64,000 nucleotides of DNA from Corynebacterium occultum (GCF_009734425.1 NZ_CP046455.1:1860001-1924000), one strand, 5' to 3'. Shown: positions 46,966-56,268, numbered from the stretch's first letter. The notes: generated from the sequence alone by a model not told the origin. A program made the numbers and translations.

Positions 46966-48116
46966 TGATGAAGCAGAGCACGCTTTCCCAGACTGAGCTG
47001 CGTCGCATCGCCAGGCAGCTGGCACTGCCCGGCTTTGGTCTGGCCGAGCAGGAAAAGCTGGCCGGAGCCCATGTGCTGGTCATCGGTGCCGGTGGGCTCG
47101 GCTGCCCAGCCATGCAGTCCCTGGCTGCGGTCGGGATCGGCCACATCTCCGTCATTGATGATGATGTGGTGGATCTGAGCAATATTCACCGTCAGATCCT
47201 CTTCGGGGCGCAGGACGAAGGCCGCCCCAAGGTGGAGGTGACCGAGGAAAGACTTCGCCAACTACAGCCTGACATCACCGTCACCCCCCTGCAGTTCCGG
47301 ATGACCACCGCAAACGCTGTGGAGCTCTTTGAAGGGGTCGATCTGGTGATTGACGGCTCGGATACCTTCGCCACCAAATATCTGTCCGCGGATGCCGCGG
47401 AGATCACCGGCACTCCCCTGGTCTGGGGCACGGTCCTGCGTTACCGGGGTGATGTGGCGCTGTGGTGGTCCGGGCCCGGCGCGCCGGGGGAAGGCGTCGG
47501 GTTAAGAGACCTCTTTCCTGAGCAGCCGGATGCGGATTCGGTTCCGGATTGCGCCACCGCCGGGGTATTGGGTGTGACCACGTCTGTGGTTGCCGGTCTG
47601 ATGACGACCGAGGTGGTCAAGCATCTGGCAGGAATTGGTGAATCGTTGCCGGGGGAGATGCTCAGTTATGACGCCCTGGGTGCTTCCCTGCGTTCTTTCC
47701 GGGTCGGTGCGGATCCCGGCCGGCAGCGTGTCACTGAGCTGCGTGATGATTATGGGGCTGCGGTGTGTCAGCTCCCTGCATTAACTCCTGAGCTACCTGC
47801 CGCAGTGGAACTTCTCAGCTCTGGTCAAGCTGTGGGGCTGGATGTCAGAGAGGACCATGAGAAGCTGGTGGCTGATCTTCCGGGCAAACTGCCGGGACTT
47901 CATCTTCCCACCTCTGTGGCCTCGGCAGCGACAGTCCGCGGGGTGCTGGAGGATGCCGCGCAGCTCAGCGACACCGTGGTGGTTTACTGCGCCGCGGGCA
48001 GACGTAGCGATGATTTCCTGGCCACCTGGTCCGGAGTGGCGGAGGAGTTCGGTCTTTCACTGCGCAGTCTGCCCGGCGGGGTGAATGGGATGCCTAAGGC
48101 TGTACTGCGGGGCTAG
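46965..48116 (+). CDS. thiF: ThiF/MoeB adenylyltransferase fused to a rhodanese domain
   Basis: Activates the C terminus of ThiS with ATP and helps load sulfur. Residues 1 to about 255 form the E1-like domain (VIGAGGLGCPAMQSLAAVGI nucleotide loop, DLSNIHRQILF arginine finger, LVIDGSDTFATKY). Residues about 285-383 form a rhodanese domain with the active-site loop YCAAGRRSDDF. I do not see the paired CxxC zinc motifs usual in MoeB/ThiF; only one Cys remains in VPDCATAGVLG. The start overlaps the thiG stop. It converges with tex with a 4-bp overlap. Confidence 0.92.
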
Positions 48117-50446
48117 CGATTCTTGAACCCGGCGCGTGTGAGGGCATCCGCCATGGCACCGCCACCCTGGTTGCGGTTTTGCCCGCCCCGGCTTTTCTTC
48201 TCGGGGTCCGCTGCCTTCCTGTCGGGGGTGGGCCGGGCACTTCGCTGGCGTTTCGGGGCATCCTCACGCTTTCGTTTGGGTGCCGGGGTACCGGGTTCAT
48301 CGTTGAGGCGGAGGGAGAGCCCGATGCGTTTGCGCTCCACATCAACCTCCATGACCTTGACCTTCACCACCTGTCCGGAACGGACGACTTCGCGCGGGTC
48401 GGAGATGAAGGTATCCGACATGGCGGAGACATGGACCAGTCCGTCCTGGTGGACCCCCACATCCACGAAGGCGCCGAAGGCGGCGACGTTGGTCACCGTG
48501 CCCTCAAGAATCATGCCGGGGTTCAGGTCAGAGAGCTTTTCGACGCCCTCCCTGAAGGTCGCGGTCTTGAATTCCGGGCGTGGGTCCCGACCCGGCTTGT
48601 CCAGTTCCGCGATGATGTCGGTGACTGTGGGCATGCCGAAGGTGTCATCGGCGAAGTCTGCCGGGTTCAGCTGTTCCAGCACAGGTGTATTAGCAATGAG
48701 GTCGGCGACCTTCAGCCCCGTGGCGGTGGTGATCTTCCGGACCACCGGATATGCCTCGGGATGTACGGCAGAGGCATCGAGTGGGTCGGAACCGCCGCTG
48801 ATCCGCAGGAAGCCGGCGCATTGCTGGAAGGCCTTGGGCCCCAGGCGGGGAACCTTCTTCAGCTCCCGGCGGTTGGTGAAACGGCCATTTTCATCGCGGT
48901 GGGCGACGATGTTTTCCGCCAGGGTGGAGCTGACCCCGGCGACCCGGGTCAGTAAGGGGGCGGAGGCGGTGTTGAGGTCGACCCCCACCGCATTCACCGC
49001 GTCCTCCACCACGGTGTCGAGGGTTTTCGCCAGGGCCTGCTGGTTGACATCATGCTGGTACTGGCCCACGCCGATGGATTTCGGGTCAACTTTGACCAGC
49101 TCCGCCAGGGGGTCCTGCAGTCGGCGGGCGATGGAGACCGCGCCACGCAGTGAGACATCCATCTCCGGGAATTCTGCGGCGGCGATCGCGGAGGCCGAAT
49201 ATACCGAAGCACCGGATTCCGAGACCATGACTGGGGTGGGCCGCCTGCCACCGGCCTGCTTGATCAGGTCCGCGATTTCATGGCTGAGTTTTTCGGTTTC
49301 ACGGGAGGCGGTGCCATTACCCACCGCCATCAGATCAACTGAGTGGGTGGCGCAGAGTCCGGCGAGCTCCTGCACCGCTTCATTCCACCTGTTCTGCGGC
49401 TGATGCGGGTAGACGATGGTGGTGTCCAGGACCTTGCCGGTGGGGTCAACGACCGCCACCTTCACTCCATTGCGGTACCCCGGGTCCAGCCCGATGGTTG
49501 CTCGCTGGCCTGCCGGTGCCGCCAACAGCACATCGCGGAGGTTGGTGGCGAAGATCTCCAGGGCACCCTCCTCCGCTTTTTCTTTCAGGCGCGTCCGTAC
49601 ATCCAGTCCGGAGGAGACATAGAGCTTGGTGCGCCAGCCTCGGTGGACGGCATCCGCCAGCCAGGTTGAGGTCCGGGTGTCCAGTTCAAAACGATCGCTG
49701 ATGAGGTTCTCATAGAGCTCATCTGCACCGGCGTCGAGATTCAGCTGCAGCACCCCTTCACTTTCGCCCCGCAGCAGAGCCAGGATGCGGTGGCCGGGAA
49801 GCGTGGTGAAGGGTTCAGCAAAGTTGAAGTAGTCCTTGAATTTCTCTCCCTCCTGTTCTTTTCCCGCCGCCACGCTGGAATTGATGCTGCCCCTGCCATA
49901 CATCTGTTCCCGGACTTCCCCGACCAGATCTGGATCCGTGGCGAAACGGTCGATGAGGATGGATCGGGCGCCTTCCAACGCCTTCTTCGTGTCCTCGAAA
50001 CCTTCGGTGGTGAAACTTTCCGCCATCTTGGCCGGATCCAGCGTGGGGTTGTCGATGAGTTGCTCCAGAAGGGGTGCCAGGCCAGCTTCCCGGGCGGTGT
50101 CCGCCTTGGTTTTGCGGCGTTTCTTGAAGGGCAGGTAGAGATCCTCCAATCGTGCCTTGGTGTCACAGTTGAGGATAAGGGCGCGAAGATGATCGTTGAG
50201 CTTGCCTTGTTCCTCGACAGCGGCCAGCACGCTCTGTTTGCGATCCTCCAGCTCCTGAAGATAAGTCCGTCTTTCCTCCAGCTGGCGCAGCTGGGTGTCA
50301 TCTAGACCACCGGTGGCCTCTTTGCGGTAGCGGGCGATGAAAGGCACCGTGTTGCCCTCATCCAGGAGTCTGAAGGTGACTGCCACCTGCTCTTCCCTCA
50401 CGTCGAGTTCGCGGGCAATGGTGGCGGTGATCGAGGTAGCTGACAT
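48113..50446 (-). CDS. tex: RNA-binding transcription accessory protein Tex
   Basis: A 777-residue nucleic-acid-binding protein; Tex proteins act in transcription, RNA turnover and stress survival. Domains: N-terminal Tex helical domain with LPFKKRRKTKADTAREAGL, a YqgF/RNase H-like domain (TIGLDPGYRNGVKVAVVD), helix-hairpin-helix repeats (NTASAPLLTRVAGVSSTLAE, LKKVPRLGPKAFQQCAGFLR) and an S1 domain near the C terminus (GTVTNVAAFGAFVDVGVHQD). A basic, disordered tail follows. The start is ATG 50446; an in-frame GTG at 50476 is less likely. Confidence 0.95.
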   Translation of the reverse strand: MSATSITATIARELDVREEQVAVTFRLLDEGNTVPFIARYRKEATGGLDDTQLRQLEERRTYLQELEDRKQSVLAAVEEQGKLNDHLRALILNCDTKARLEDLYLPFKKRRKTKADTAREAGLAPLLEQLIDNPTLDPAKMAESFTTEGFEDTKKALEGARSILIDRFATDPDLVGEVREQMYGRGSINSSVAAGKEQEGEKFKDYFNFAEPFTTLPGHRILALLRGESEGVLQLNLDAGADELYENLISDRFELDTRTSTWLADAVHRGWRTKLYVSSGLDVRTRLKEKAEEGALEIFATNLRDVLLAAPAGQRATIGLDPGYRNGVKVAVVDPTGKVLDTTIVYPHQPQNRWNEAVQELAGLCATHSVDLMAVGNGTASRETEKLSHEIADLIKQAGGRRPTPVMVSESGASVYSASAIAAAEFPEMDVSLRGAVSIARRLQDPLAELVKVDPKSIGVGQYQHDVNQQALAKTLDTVVEDAVNAVGVDLNTASAPLLTRVAGVSSTLAENIVAHRDENGRFTNRRELKKVPRLGPKAFQQCAGFLRISGGSDPLDASAVHPEAYPVVRKITTATGLKVADLIANTPVLEQLNPADFADDTFGMPTVTDIIAELDKPGRDPRPEFKTATFREGVEKLSDLNPGMILEGTVTNVAAFGAFVDVGVHQDGLVHVSAMSDTFISDPREVVRSGQVVKVKVMEVDVERKRIGLSLRLNDEPGTPAPKRKREDAPKRQRSARPTPDRKAADPEKKSRGGQNRNQGGGAMADALTRAGFKNR

Positions 50447-50519
50447 TCCTGCAATTCTAGCGAAATCTTCAACCACGGGAGCAATGGGATGCTTTGATCT
50501 GCCCTTATCTAGAATAAGT

Positions 50520-50535
50520 TAGAACAGATGTTCCC
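50520..50535. promoter_or_regulatory. LexA (SOS) box candidate, distal
   Basis: TAGAACAGATGTTCCC matches the corynebacterial SOS-box consensus TCGAA(A/C)ANNTGTTCGA (recalled) at 11 of 14 fixed positions and contains the core GAAC-N4-GTTC. It lies between divergent tex and the HNH gene, 33 bp centre to centre from a second site. Confidence 0.55.
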
Positions 50536-50552
50536 CTAAGTTCACCTGCAAT

Positions 50553-50568
50553 TGGTACACATGTTCGA
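50553..50568. promoter_or_regulatory. LexA (SOS) box candidate, proximal
   Basis: TGGTACACATGTTCGA matches 12 of 14 fixed positions of TCGAA(A/C)ANNTGTTCGA, with a perfect right half. It overlaps the expected -35 region of the HNH gene promoter (TAGTCT -10 at 50579-50584), a placement that would let LexA block transcription. Confidence 0.6.
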
Positions 50569-50620
50569 CATGACAGGTTAGTCTGGAAACAACTTCAGAG
50601 GAGATCAGGGGGATCTGACA

Positions 50621-52273
50621 ATGACACTGATAAAGCAGCATGTCGAAGCCATCGAGGAACATCTGTCTGCCATCGCGGATATCTTCGCCAATCCCAAAGC
50701 CTCGGATTTCCTCGCCAACGCCGACATGCTCCCGGCTCTCGAGCGCGCCCTCAACCTCAAGGCGGGTATCGACGCCGCGATCGCCTATGCCGCAGATCAG
50801 GCGCGGGCCGGTGACCGGGTGGGTTCCTCCCGCACCATCGACTACCTGATCAAGGAGCTCGGCCTCTCCTTCCATGAAGCTATGGCACGCCTGCGCCTCG
50901 GCCACCAGAACCACGGCAAGATCACCCTGCCTGAACCCGCCGTGCCCTCTTCCGAGGAGAAGACAACTGAACCAGATACCAGCGGACTTTCCCCCGCAGA
51001 GCAGGAGCGCAGGATGGCAGAAACCGCCAAGCAGGCCCGGGAGCAGGAGGAGCAGCGCAAACGTGCCGAGGCTGAGCGGCTCCGCCAGGAAGAGGCAGCC
51101 CGGGAAAAAGCCCGCCAGCAGGCCCGTCGCAGCCGGATCAGCCAGGAAAAGCTCAAGCTCATCGACCGGGAACTCGCCAAGCTCAACGGGGATGCCCGTC
51201 GCAGCCGGAATGAGCTGTATGTTCGGGCGGTGGCCCAGTCCAGCCAGCGCACTCCCGAGGATCTGCAGGAATGGGTGCGCACCCAGGTGAACCGGGAAAA
51301 TGCCGGCAGCCGGGATCCCCATGCCGCCTGGAAGAAGCGGGAGCTCAAGATCGGACGCCCTGACAGCGATGGCGGAGCCAATATCTACGGCTATATCACC
51401 GCCGACACGCTCGCCCTTCTGGAGAGCGCGCTGGCACCCGCCAACCGCCCGGGTCACCTCATCGAGGATCCGAATATCGAAGATAACCGGACCCTCCCAC
51501 AGCGACGCCATGATGCGCTGGCAATAATTCTGCGCCACCACAGCGTCGAGAAGATGAACCGCACCGGAGTCGGCACCGTCGTCATCAGCCTCTCCGCTAA
51601 GGATATCGACAACCTGGGGAACCCTGAAGCAGACCACCGCTTCCCCACCAACACCAATGCCATGCTCAGCCCCCAGGAGATCCTGCGCCTGGGTGCAGCC
51701 AAGTACAACTTTGCGGTGGTCCACGACCCTGAGAGCGGCGACCCGCTCCATGTCGCCCGCACTGAACGGCTGGCCACCCTGGAGCAGCGCATCGCTCTTC
51801 TCGCATCCCAGCTGGTCTGTGCCAACCCGGACTGTACCCAGCCTTTCTGCAACTGCGATATCCACCACCTGGAGGCCTGGCAGTTGGGAGGCTCGACCGA
51901 TATCTGGAATCTGGCTGCCCTATGCCGCACCCACCACGGCAACAACAATGACCACCGCGATGGCACCGGAGCTCGCGGCCATGCGGAAAGAGATCCCTTG
52001 AGCGGAAGAGTCGGTTATCGTCCACCACCGCGGCCCGGAAATCCGCATCCGGGAGTCGAAGTCAACAACACTGAGAGGCAATCACATTCCGGTGGAGCGA
52101 AGGTCAGATCGCAACCCTGGCCGGATCAAACCTCGGCACCCCGGAAAAACCAGGGGGAAGAGTCATCGGAGCCCGCCCCCGGCACACCTACGTCCATGAA
52201 GGGTTCCGGGGACCCCACTCCGCCGACGACTCCCGAACAACCCCCGCTATTCCCGTGGAAGGATGTGGCATGA
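50621..52273 (+). CDS. DUF222/HNH endonuclease (13E12-like family)
   Basis: A 550-residue protein of the actinobacterial 13E12/DUF222 repeat family. Three parts are visible. An N-terminal segment is followed by a highly charged coiled coil (about residues 125-190, rich in AREQEEQRKRAEAERLRQEE-like heptads). The DUF222 core follows (about 195-390, with GGANIYGYITADTLALLESA). The HNH domain is at about 398-443: CANPDCTQPFCNCDIHHLEA, then NLAALCRTHHGNNN, with paired Cys residues and the His-Asn-His set. The tail is Pro/Ser-rich. AGGGGGA precedes the ATG. Two SOS-box-like sites lie upstream. The target is unknown; DNA repair or mobile-element roles are both open. Confidence 0.85.
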   Translation: MTLIKQHVEAIEEHLSAIADIFANPKASDFLANADMLPALERALNLKAGIDAAIAYAADQARAGDRVGSSRTIDYLIKELGLSFHEAMARLRLGHQNHGKITLPEPAVPSSEEKTTEPDTSGLSPAEQERRMAETAKQAREQEEQRKRAEAERLRQEEAAREKARQQARRSRISQEKLKLIDRELAKLNGDARRSRNELYVRAVAQSSQRTPEDLQEWVRTQVNRENAGSRDPHAAWKKRELKIGRPDSDGGANIYGYITADTLALLESALAPANRPGHLIEDPNIEDNRTLPQRRHDALAIILRHHSVEKMNRTGVGTVVISLSAKDIDNLGNPEADHRFPTNTNAMLSPQEILRLGAAKYNFAVVHDPESGDPLHVARTERLATLEQRIALLASQLVCANPDCTQPFCNCDIHHLEAWQLGGSTDIWNLAALCRTHHGNNNDHRDGTGARGHAERDPLSGRVGYRPPPRPGNPHPGVEVNNTERQSHSGGAKVRSQPWPDQTSAPRKNQGEESSEPAPGTPTSMKGSGDPTPPTTPEQPPLFPWKDVA

Positions 52274-52380
52274 GGGGGCTCTCTGAACTGGTTCCCGAAA
52301 GAATGGGGCTGTTTCCCTGCGGGTGTCGGGGGCGTTGCAAGAAGCACTCGACTCCCAGGCCTCCGCCGAGAGATAAAAAA

Positions 52381-52442
52381 CCCGGGACATCTGAAGACCA
52401 GCAGCATAACCATCTGCATCATCTGCCTTCAGGTGTCCCGGG
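52381..52442 (-). terminator. Rho-independent terminator of the rimM-trmD operon
   Basis: CCCGGGACATCTGAAG pairs with CTTCAGGTGTCCCGGG (one G-U pair) around a 30-nt interior. On the minus strand TTTTTTATCTC follows. It is about 110 bp after the trmD stop codon and also faces the end of the HNH gene. Confidence 0.85.
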
Positions 52443-52551
52443 ATTGGCTCGCCCCGAAAGTTATTATCTCATTCTCAGTAATTTGTTCCAGTTGAACAGG
52501 AGTGTCATCCCTCAGAAATCCCCCAACTACCCCCTAAATGGCCTAAGAGCA

Positions 52552-53775
52552 CTAATTCGCCGAGGGATCCTGCCAGGCACAGGAGGCGGAGACACCAGGT
52601 TCCGCACTGCCCTCCATCGAGGTGCCGTACCAATAAGCCCCCTGCGGCAGGGAGCGGACCACCACCTGGGTCAGCTCCTTGAGATCCAGGTGGGAATTAC
52701 CGTTGACCACCACGCGATGCAGCACCTCCACCACCGGAACATGCCCCTCATTCTGCTCGAACTGAGTGACCAGCATATTGTCCGGTTCACACGTCAGATC
52801 AACCACCTGGGCGTGAATTTCGGTAGCCTCAAAACCGGCACGGCGCAGTTTCTTCGGCATCCGGGCCACCACCCGTTCCCACTCCACCGGGGCAATCAGG
52901 ATGTTGAGGTCGGTGGAGACCTCACGCATCGCCAGCTGCTGGCGGTCCCATTTGGTGAGTTCCGCCCGCTCCAGCAGCTCCGGGCGGGCTGTCTGGGTGC
53001 GCAACAGGGACTGGGTACGACGCCACTGCTCAATCGCGGCATGGTTACCCGAGAAGAGCACCTCAGGTACTTCCAGGCCACGCCATTCCCGCGGTTTGGT
53101 GTAGCTGGGTGCCTCCAGCAGACCATCGGAGAAGCTGTCCTCCTCATGGCTGCGCTGATTGCCCAACACCCCCGGAATCAGCCGAACCACTGCCTCGGCG
53201 ATGACAAGTACCGCCACTTCCCCACCGATGAGGACATAGTCACCGATGGAGACCTCGCGGACCCGATAACGATTCGCGGCATCATCGATCACCCGCTGAT
53301 CGATTCCCTCATAACGCCCGCAGGCGAAGACAATGTGCTCCTCATTGGACCAGGCCTGGGCATCCGACTGGGTGAAGGGCTTGCCTGCCGGGGTCGGTAC
53401 GATCAACAAGGGCAGATCAGGGTTCTCACCGGCGGTGTCACCCGCAGAGTAAGCCTGCTTCGCCACGCCCTCCAGGTCATCGTGTCGTGGCTTATCCAGG
53501 TGGGGTGCGGAACTTTCCAGTGTGACCGCAGCCGCAACCGGCCCGGTACCTGCTGCGGCATCATCGAGCGCAGGTCCCCACACCCCGGGTTTCATGACCA
53601 TGCCGGGACCCCCGCCATAGGGCGCATTATCTACCGAGCGGTGCACATCAGTGGCCCACTGTCGCAGATCATGGACCCCGACGCTCAGCTTCCCCTCCTC
53701 GATGGCTTTGCCGAGCAAGGCATGGCGCAGGGGCTCAAGGTACTCGGGGAAGATGGTGAGAACATCAAGACGCAT
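52552..53775 (-). CDS. trmD: tRNA (guanine-37-N1)-methyltransferase with extra C-terminal domain
   Basis: Methylates G37 next to the anticodon, preventing frameshifts; SPOUT fold. Residues 1-285 are a normal corynebacterial TrmD: MRLDVLTIFPEYLEPLR, YGGGPGMVMKP, a lineage insertion near 85-125, then the trefoil-knot segments FACGRYEGIDQRV and IGDYVLIGGEVAVLVIAEAV. Unlike TrmD elsewhere (about 230-280 residues), this one runs on to 407. The 120 extra residues (LNILIAPVEWERVVARMPKK, later NMLVTQFEQNEGHVPVVEVL) resemble nothing I recognise but look folded. The ATG abuts the rimM stop, so the genes are coupled. Confidence 0.93.
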   Translation of the reverse strand: MRLDVLTIFPEYLEPLRHALLGKAIEEGKLSVGVHDLRQWATDVHRSVDNAPYGGGPGMVMKPGVWGPALDDAAAGTGPVAAAVTLESSAPHLDKPRHDDLEGVAKQAYSAGDTAGENPDLPLLIVPTPAGKPFTQSDAQAWSNEEHIVFACGRYEGIDQRVIDDAANRYRVREVSIGDYVLIGGEVAVLVIAEAVVRLIPGVLGNQRSHEEDSFSDGLLEAPSYTKPREWRGLEVPEVLFSGNHAAIEQWRRTQSLLRTQTARPELLERAELTKWDRQQLAMREVSTDLNILIAPVEWERVVARMPKKLRRAGFEATEIHAQVVDLTCEPDNMLVTQFEQNEGHVPVVEVLHRVVVNGNSHLDLKELTQVVVRSLPQGAYWYGTSMEGSAEPGVSASCAWQDPSAN

Positions 53776-54279
53776 TTAAAGCTCCAACAGTCCTTCAGGC
53801 GGGGTGATGGTGCAGGTGCCGGAATCCAGATCAACTTCCGGCACGATCGCGTGCACGAAAGGAATCAGGACTTCCTTTCCATTGTCCAGCTTGACCTCAA
53901 GGATCTCCCCCGCCGGGCCATGCATGACCCCGGTGACCTCGCCGATCTCCGCATCTTCGTGGACGATCTTCAACCCGGTCAGCTCATGATCATAAAAACC
54001 GTCTTCTTCTTCCTCACGTTCCAGTGGGGTTGCGAAGAACTGGGTGCCGCGGAGCGAATCCGCGGCATTACGGTCCGGAACCTCCTCGAATTTCACCAGC
54101 AACCTGCCCTGGTGCACCCTGGCGGCCTTCACCGTCAGGAAGTGCTCCTTCCTGCCCTGCCGACCATTGAGCACTTCGCCTACGGCGTAGCGGATCTCCG
54201 GTTCGTCGGTGGTGACCTCGATGGTCACCTCTCCCCTGATCCCGTGGGATTTGACCACGCGTCCGATCATTAATTCCAT
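53776..54279 (-). CDS. rimM: Ribosome maturation factor RimM
   Basis: Assists maturation of the 30S head around S19. 167 residues with the N-terminal barrel (MIGRVVKSHGIRGEVTIEV) and the C-terminal PRC-barrel (GLKIVHEDAEIGEVTGVM, then GKEVLIPFVHAIVPEVDL). The start is ATG 54279; the open frame to 54333 is not part of the protein. Directly upstream of trmD with no gap. Confidence 0.95.
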   Translation of the reverse strand: MELMIGRVVKSHGIRGEVTIEVTTDEPEIRYAVGEVLNGRQGRKEHFLTVKAARVHQGRLLVKFEEVPDRNAADSLRGTQFFATPLEREEEEDGFYDHELTGLKIVHEDAEIGEVTGVMHGPAGEILEVKLDNGKEVLIPFVHAIVPEVDLDSGTCTITPPEGLLEL

Positions 54280-54427
54280 GGTCACCGAGTTTAGCGCCCC
54301 GATGGTGGAGCTCCCACATCCGCACAAAACCAATCCCTTGGATTACAGGTAATAATGGGGCTCAGGTCGGTACATAAACCACTGAGGCAGAGTTGGAACC
54401 CAGATCAAGATCATTTTGGAGTCGCTG

Positions 54428-55225
54428 ATGAACACCACACCCCCGTCCCGGCCGACACCTGAGGAGGGTGCGCAGCCCATCTTCAGCGCTCCACGGGAGT
54501 TGCGCCCCGGCGGTGGGGAAATGACCGAGTGGATTCTGGGACGGTTGCCGATCTCCCGGAAGCAGATCATCGAGTTCTCCCCCGGGGAGGGTTCCACCAC
54601 CCGGCGACTGCTGCGTCACAACCCTGCCGGCTACCTCGGAATCCATCACCCTGGCACCACTGATGGCTCCCCGACCTCCACCGGACTCCAGAATCTGATC
54701 AACCGTGCCAACGCCCGGGGCACCCTCCAGGGAAGAAAAGAGCCACCCAATCGCTTGCTCAGCGCCGACCTCCGAAACACCGGCCTGCCCGCCGCCTCCG
54801 CCGATGTGGTGCTCTCCGAGTCTTTCCTGAGCCACAATCCGGAGGATGAGAAGCTCCGGGTCCTCCGGGAAGCAGGGCGGCTATTGCGTCCGGGCGGGTT
54901 TTTCGCTCTCCACGAAGCAATTCTGCGGCCCGATGATCTGGACCCCGCACTCATCGCCACCCGACGGGAGGAGCTCAGCCAGTTACTGGGCGCGGAGGCC
55001 CACCCCCTCAGCGGCGCAGGATGGGCTGAGCTGATTGAAAAGGCCGGTTTCGCGCTCGTCGAGAAGCGGGTGTCGGACCTACCCCTGGCTGAACCGGGAC
55101 AGGGGCTGGGAGCCCTCGCCCACACTGCCCTCAAGTTGTTGCGGCGAGCAAGGAAATCGGAAGAAAACATCGATCATCACAGGAATTTCGGCGCCATCGC
55201 CCTGATCCTGACCTTAAAGGAGTAG
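54428..55225 (+). CDS. SAM-dependent methyltransferase, class I
   Basis: A 265-residue cytoplasmic protein. The usual motif order is present though divergent: IIEFSPGEGSTTRRLLRHNP as motif I, LSADLRNTGLPAASADVVLS covering the motif II/III region and EAGRLLRPGGFFALHEAI as post-motif. The substrate is unknown. TTTTGGAG lies 7 nt before the ATG. The cupin gene starts 5 bp downstream, so the pair is an operon; the joint job is not clear. Confidence 0.8.
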   Translation: MNTTPPSRPTPEEGAQPIFSAPRELRPGGGEMTEWILGRLPISRKQIIEFSPGEGSTTRRLLRHNPAGYLGIHHPGTTDGSPTSTGLQNLINRANARGTLQGRKEPPNRLLSADLRNTGLPAASADVVLSESFLSHNPEDEKLRVLREAGRLLRPGGFFALHEAILRPDDLDPALIATRREELSQLLGAEAHPLSGAGWAELIEKAGFALVEKRVSDLPLAEPGQGLGALAHTALKLLRRARKSEENIDHHRNFGAIALILTLKE

Positions 55226-55230
55226 CAGCC

Positions 55231-55581
55231 ATGTCCACCCCCATGAATATCCTGCAGGTACTTAAAGATGCCCCGCCGGCCCAGCCAGCCAGACCCCGGC
55301 CCGCGGTGAAACGCCTGCTGCAGGGCGATGGTGCCAACCTGATTGTGTTCACCTTCTCCCCCGGCCAGTCCCTGCCGGACCATCAGGCCGCACACCCCAT
55401 CGTGGTGCAGTGTCTCTCCGGTTCCCTGGATTTCGGTTGCGATGGGGAGAAAGTCCGGTTGGAACCGGGAACCCTGATTCATCTGCCTGACCATGTGGTG
55501 CATCGGGTGGATTGCCCAGCGGATTCTGAAGGTGAGGCAGTACTGTTGCTGAGCATGCTCACTGGGGAACGACACCCCTGA
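55231..55581 (+). CDS. Small cupin-domain protein
   Basis: A 116-residue single-domain cupin. The first motif is altered (FSPGQSLPDHQAAHPIVVQCLSG, with two His), the second is LEPGTLIHLPDHVVHRVDCP with a His. Such proteins often bind a metal and act as sensors or simple enzymes. It follows the methyltransferase gene by 5 bp. Function unknown. Confidence 0.8.
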   Translation: MSTPMNILQVLKDAPPAQPARPRPAVKRLLQGDGANLIVFTFSPGQSLPDHQAAHPIVVQCLSGSLDFGCDGEKVRLEPGTLIHLPDHVVHRVDCPADSEGEAVLLLSMLTGERHP

Positions 55582-55645
55582 GCGACCCCTGTAGTCCTGA
55601 AGGCAGGTCCCCCGGCTAAAGACACCCCAGGGGGCTATGACGCAC

Positions 55646-55679
55646 AAAACCGTGTCCAGGTTTCCCTGAACACGGTTTC
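55646..55679. terminator. Bidirectional terminator between the cupin gene and rpsP
   Basis: AAACCGTGT pairs with ACACGGTTT, with CCAGG and CCCTG inside. The plus strand continues TTCTTT and the minus strand TTTTG, so it can serve both the cupin gene and convergent rpsP. Confidence 0.75.
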
Positions 55680-55764
55680 TTTAAGCTTCTGCCCGGTGGG
55701 GTGTCACTCGCTGAGGTGCTGTCCTGAGGGACACCGGCCTCAACGGGTTTCCACCCCGGTGGAA

Positions 55765-56268
55765 TTACTCCTCGGTGGCAGCTTCCTCGGCCGGAGCCTC
55801 TTCAGCAGCCTTGGCCTCAGCGGCAGCAGCCTTCTCGGCAGCTTCCTTCTCGGCAGCAGCCTTGGCCTCAGCCTCTTCCTTGGCCTTCTGCTTCTTGGCG
55901 GTGACTGCCTCCAGGGACGGGCCGTCGTTGGCCTCGGAGAGGGCGGCGTTGAAGAGATCCAGCTTGGAGGTCTTCTCCTCGGCAAACTTCAGGGTGCCCT
56001 CGGCACCCTCGAGGCCATTGGCCTTCTGCCAATCGCCGGTCACCTTGAGCAGGGCGAGAACGGGCTCGGTCGGCTGTGCGCCAACGCTCAGCCAGTACTG
56101 GGCACGCTCAGAGTCGATCTGGATGAGGGAGGGGTTCTGCTTCGGCTCGTAGACACCGATGTTCTCGATGACCTTGCCGTCGCGGCGGGTGCGGGAATCG
56201 GCGATGACCACGCGGTAGTGCGGGGTACGGATCTTGCCGAGGCGCTGCAGCTTAATCTTGACAGCCAT
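55765..56268 (-). CDS. rpsP: 30S ribosomal protein S16
   Basis: Needed for 30S assembly. Residues 1 to about 85 are canonical S16 ([46 protein letters not shown]). Residues from about 120 to 167 form a low-complexity tail of Ala, Glu and Lys, so the protein is twice the usual 80-90 residues. Similar tails are common in actinobacterial S16. AAGGAGCCACAC precedes the ATG at 56268; the open frame to 56331 is not used. Confidence 0.96.
   Translation of the reverse strand: MAVKIKLQRLGKIRTPHYRVVIADSRTRRDGKVIENIGVYEPKQNPSLIQIDSERAQYWLSVGAQPTEPVLALLKVTGDWQKANGLEGAEGTLKFAEEKTSKLDLFNAALSEANDGPSLEAVTAKKQKAKEEAEAKAAAEKEAAEKAAAAEAKAAEEAPAEEAATEE

Noticed and set aside
52255-54273. A 672-codon open frame on the plus strand opposite trmD and rimM
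   Set aside because: Antisense to both essential genes and crossing their junction; no protein-like features.
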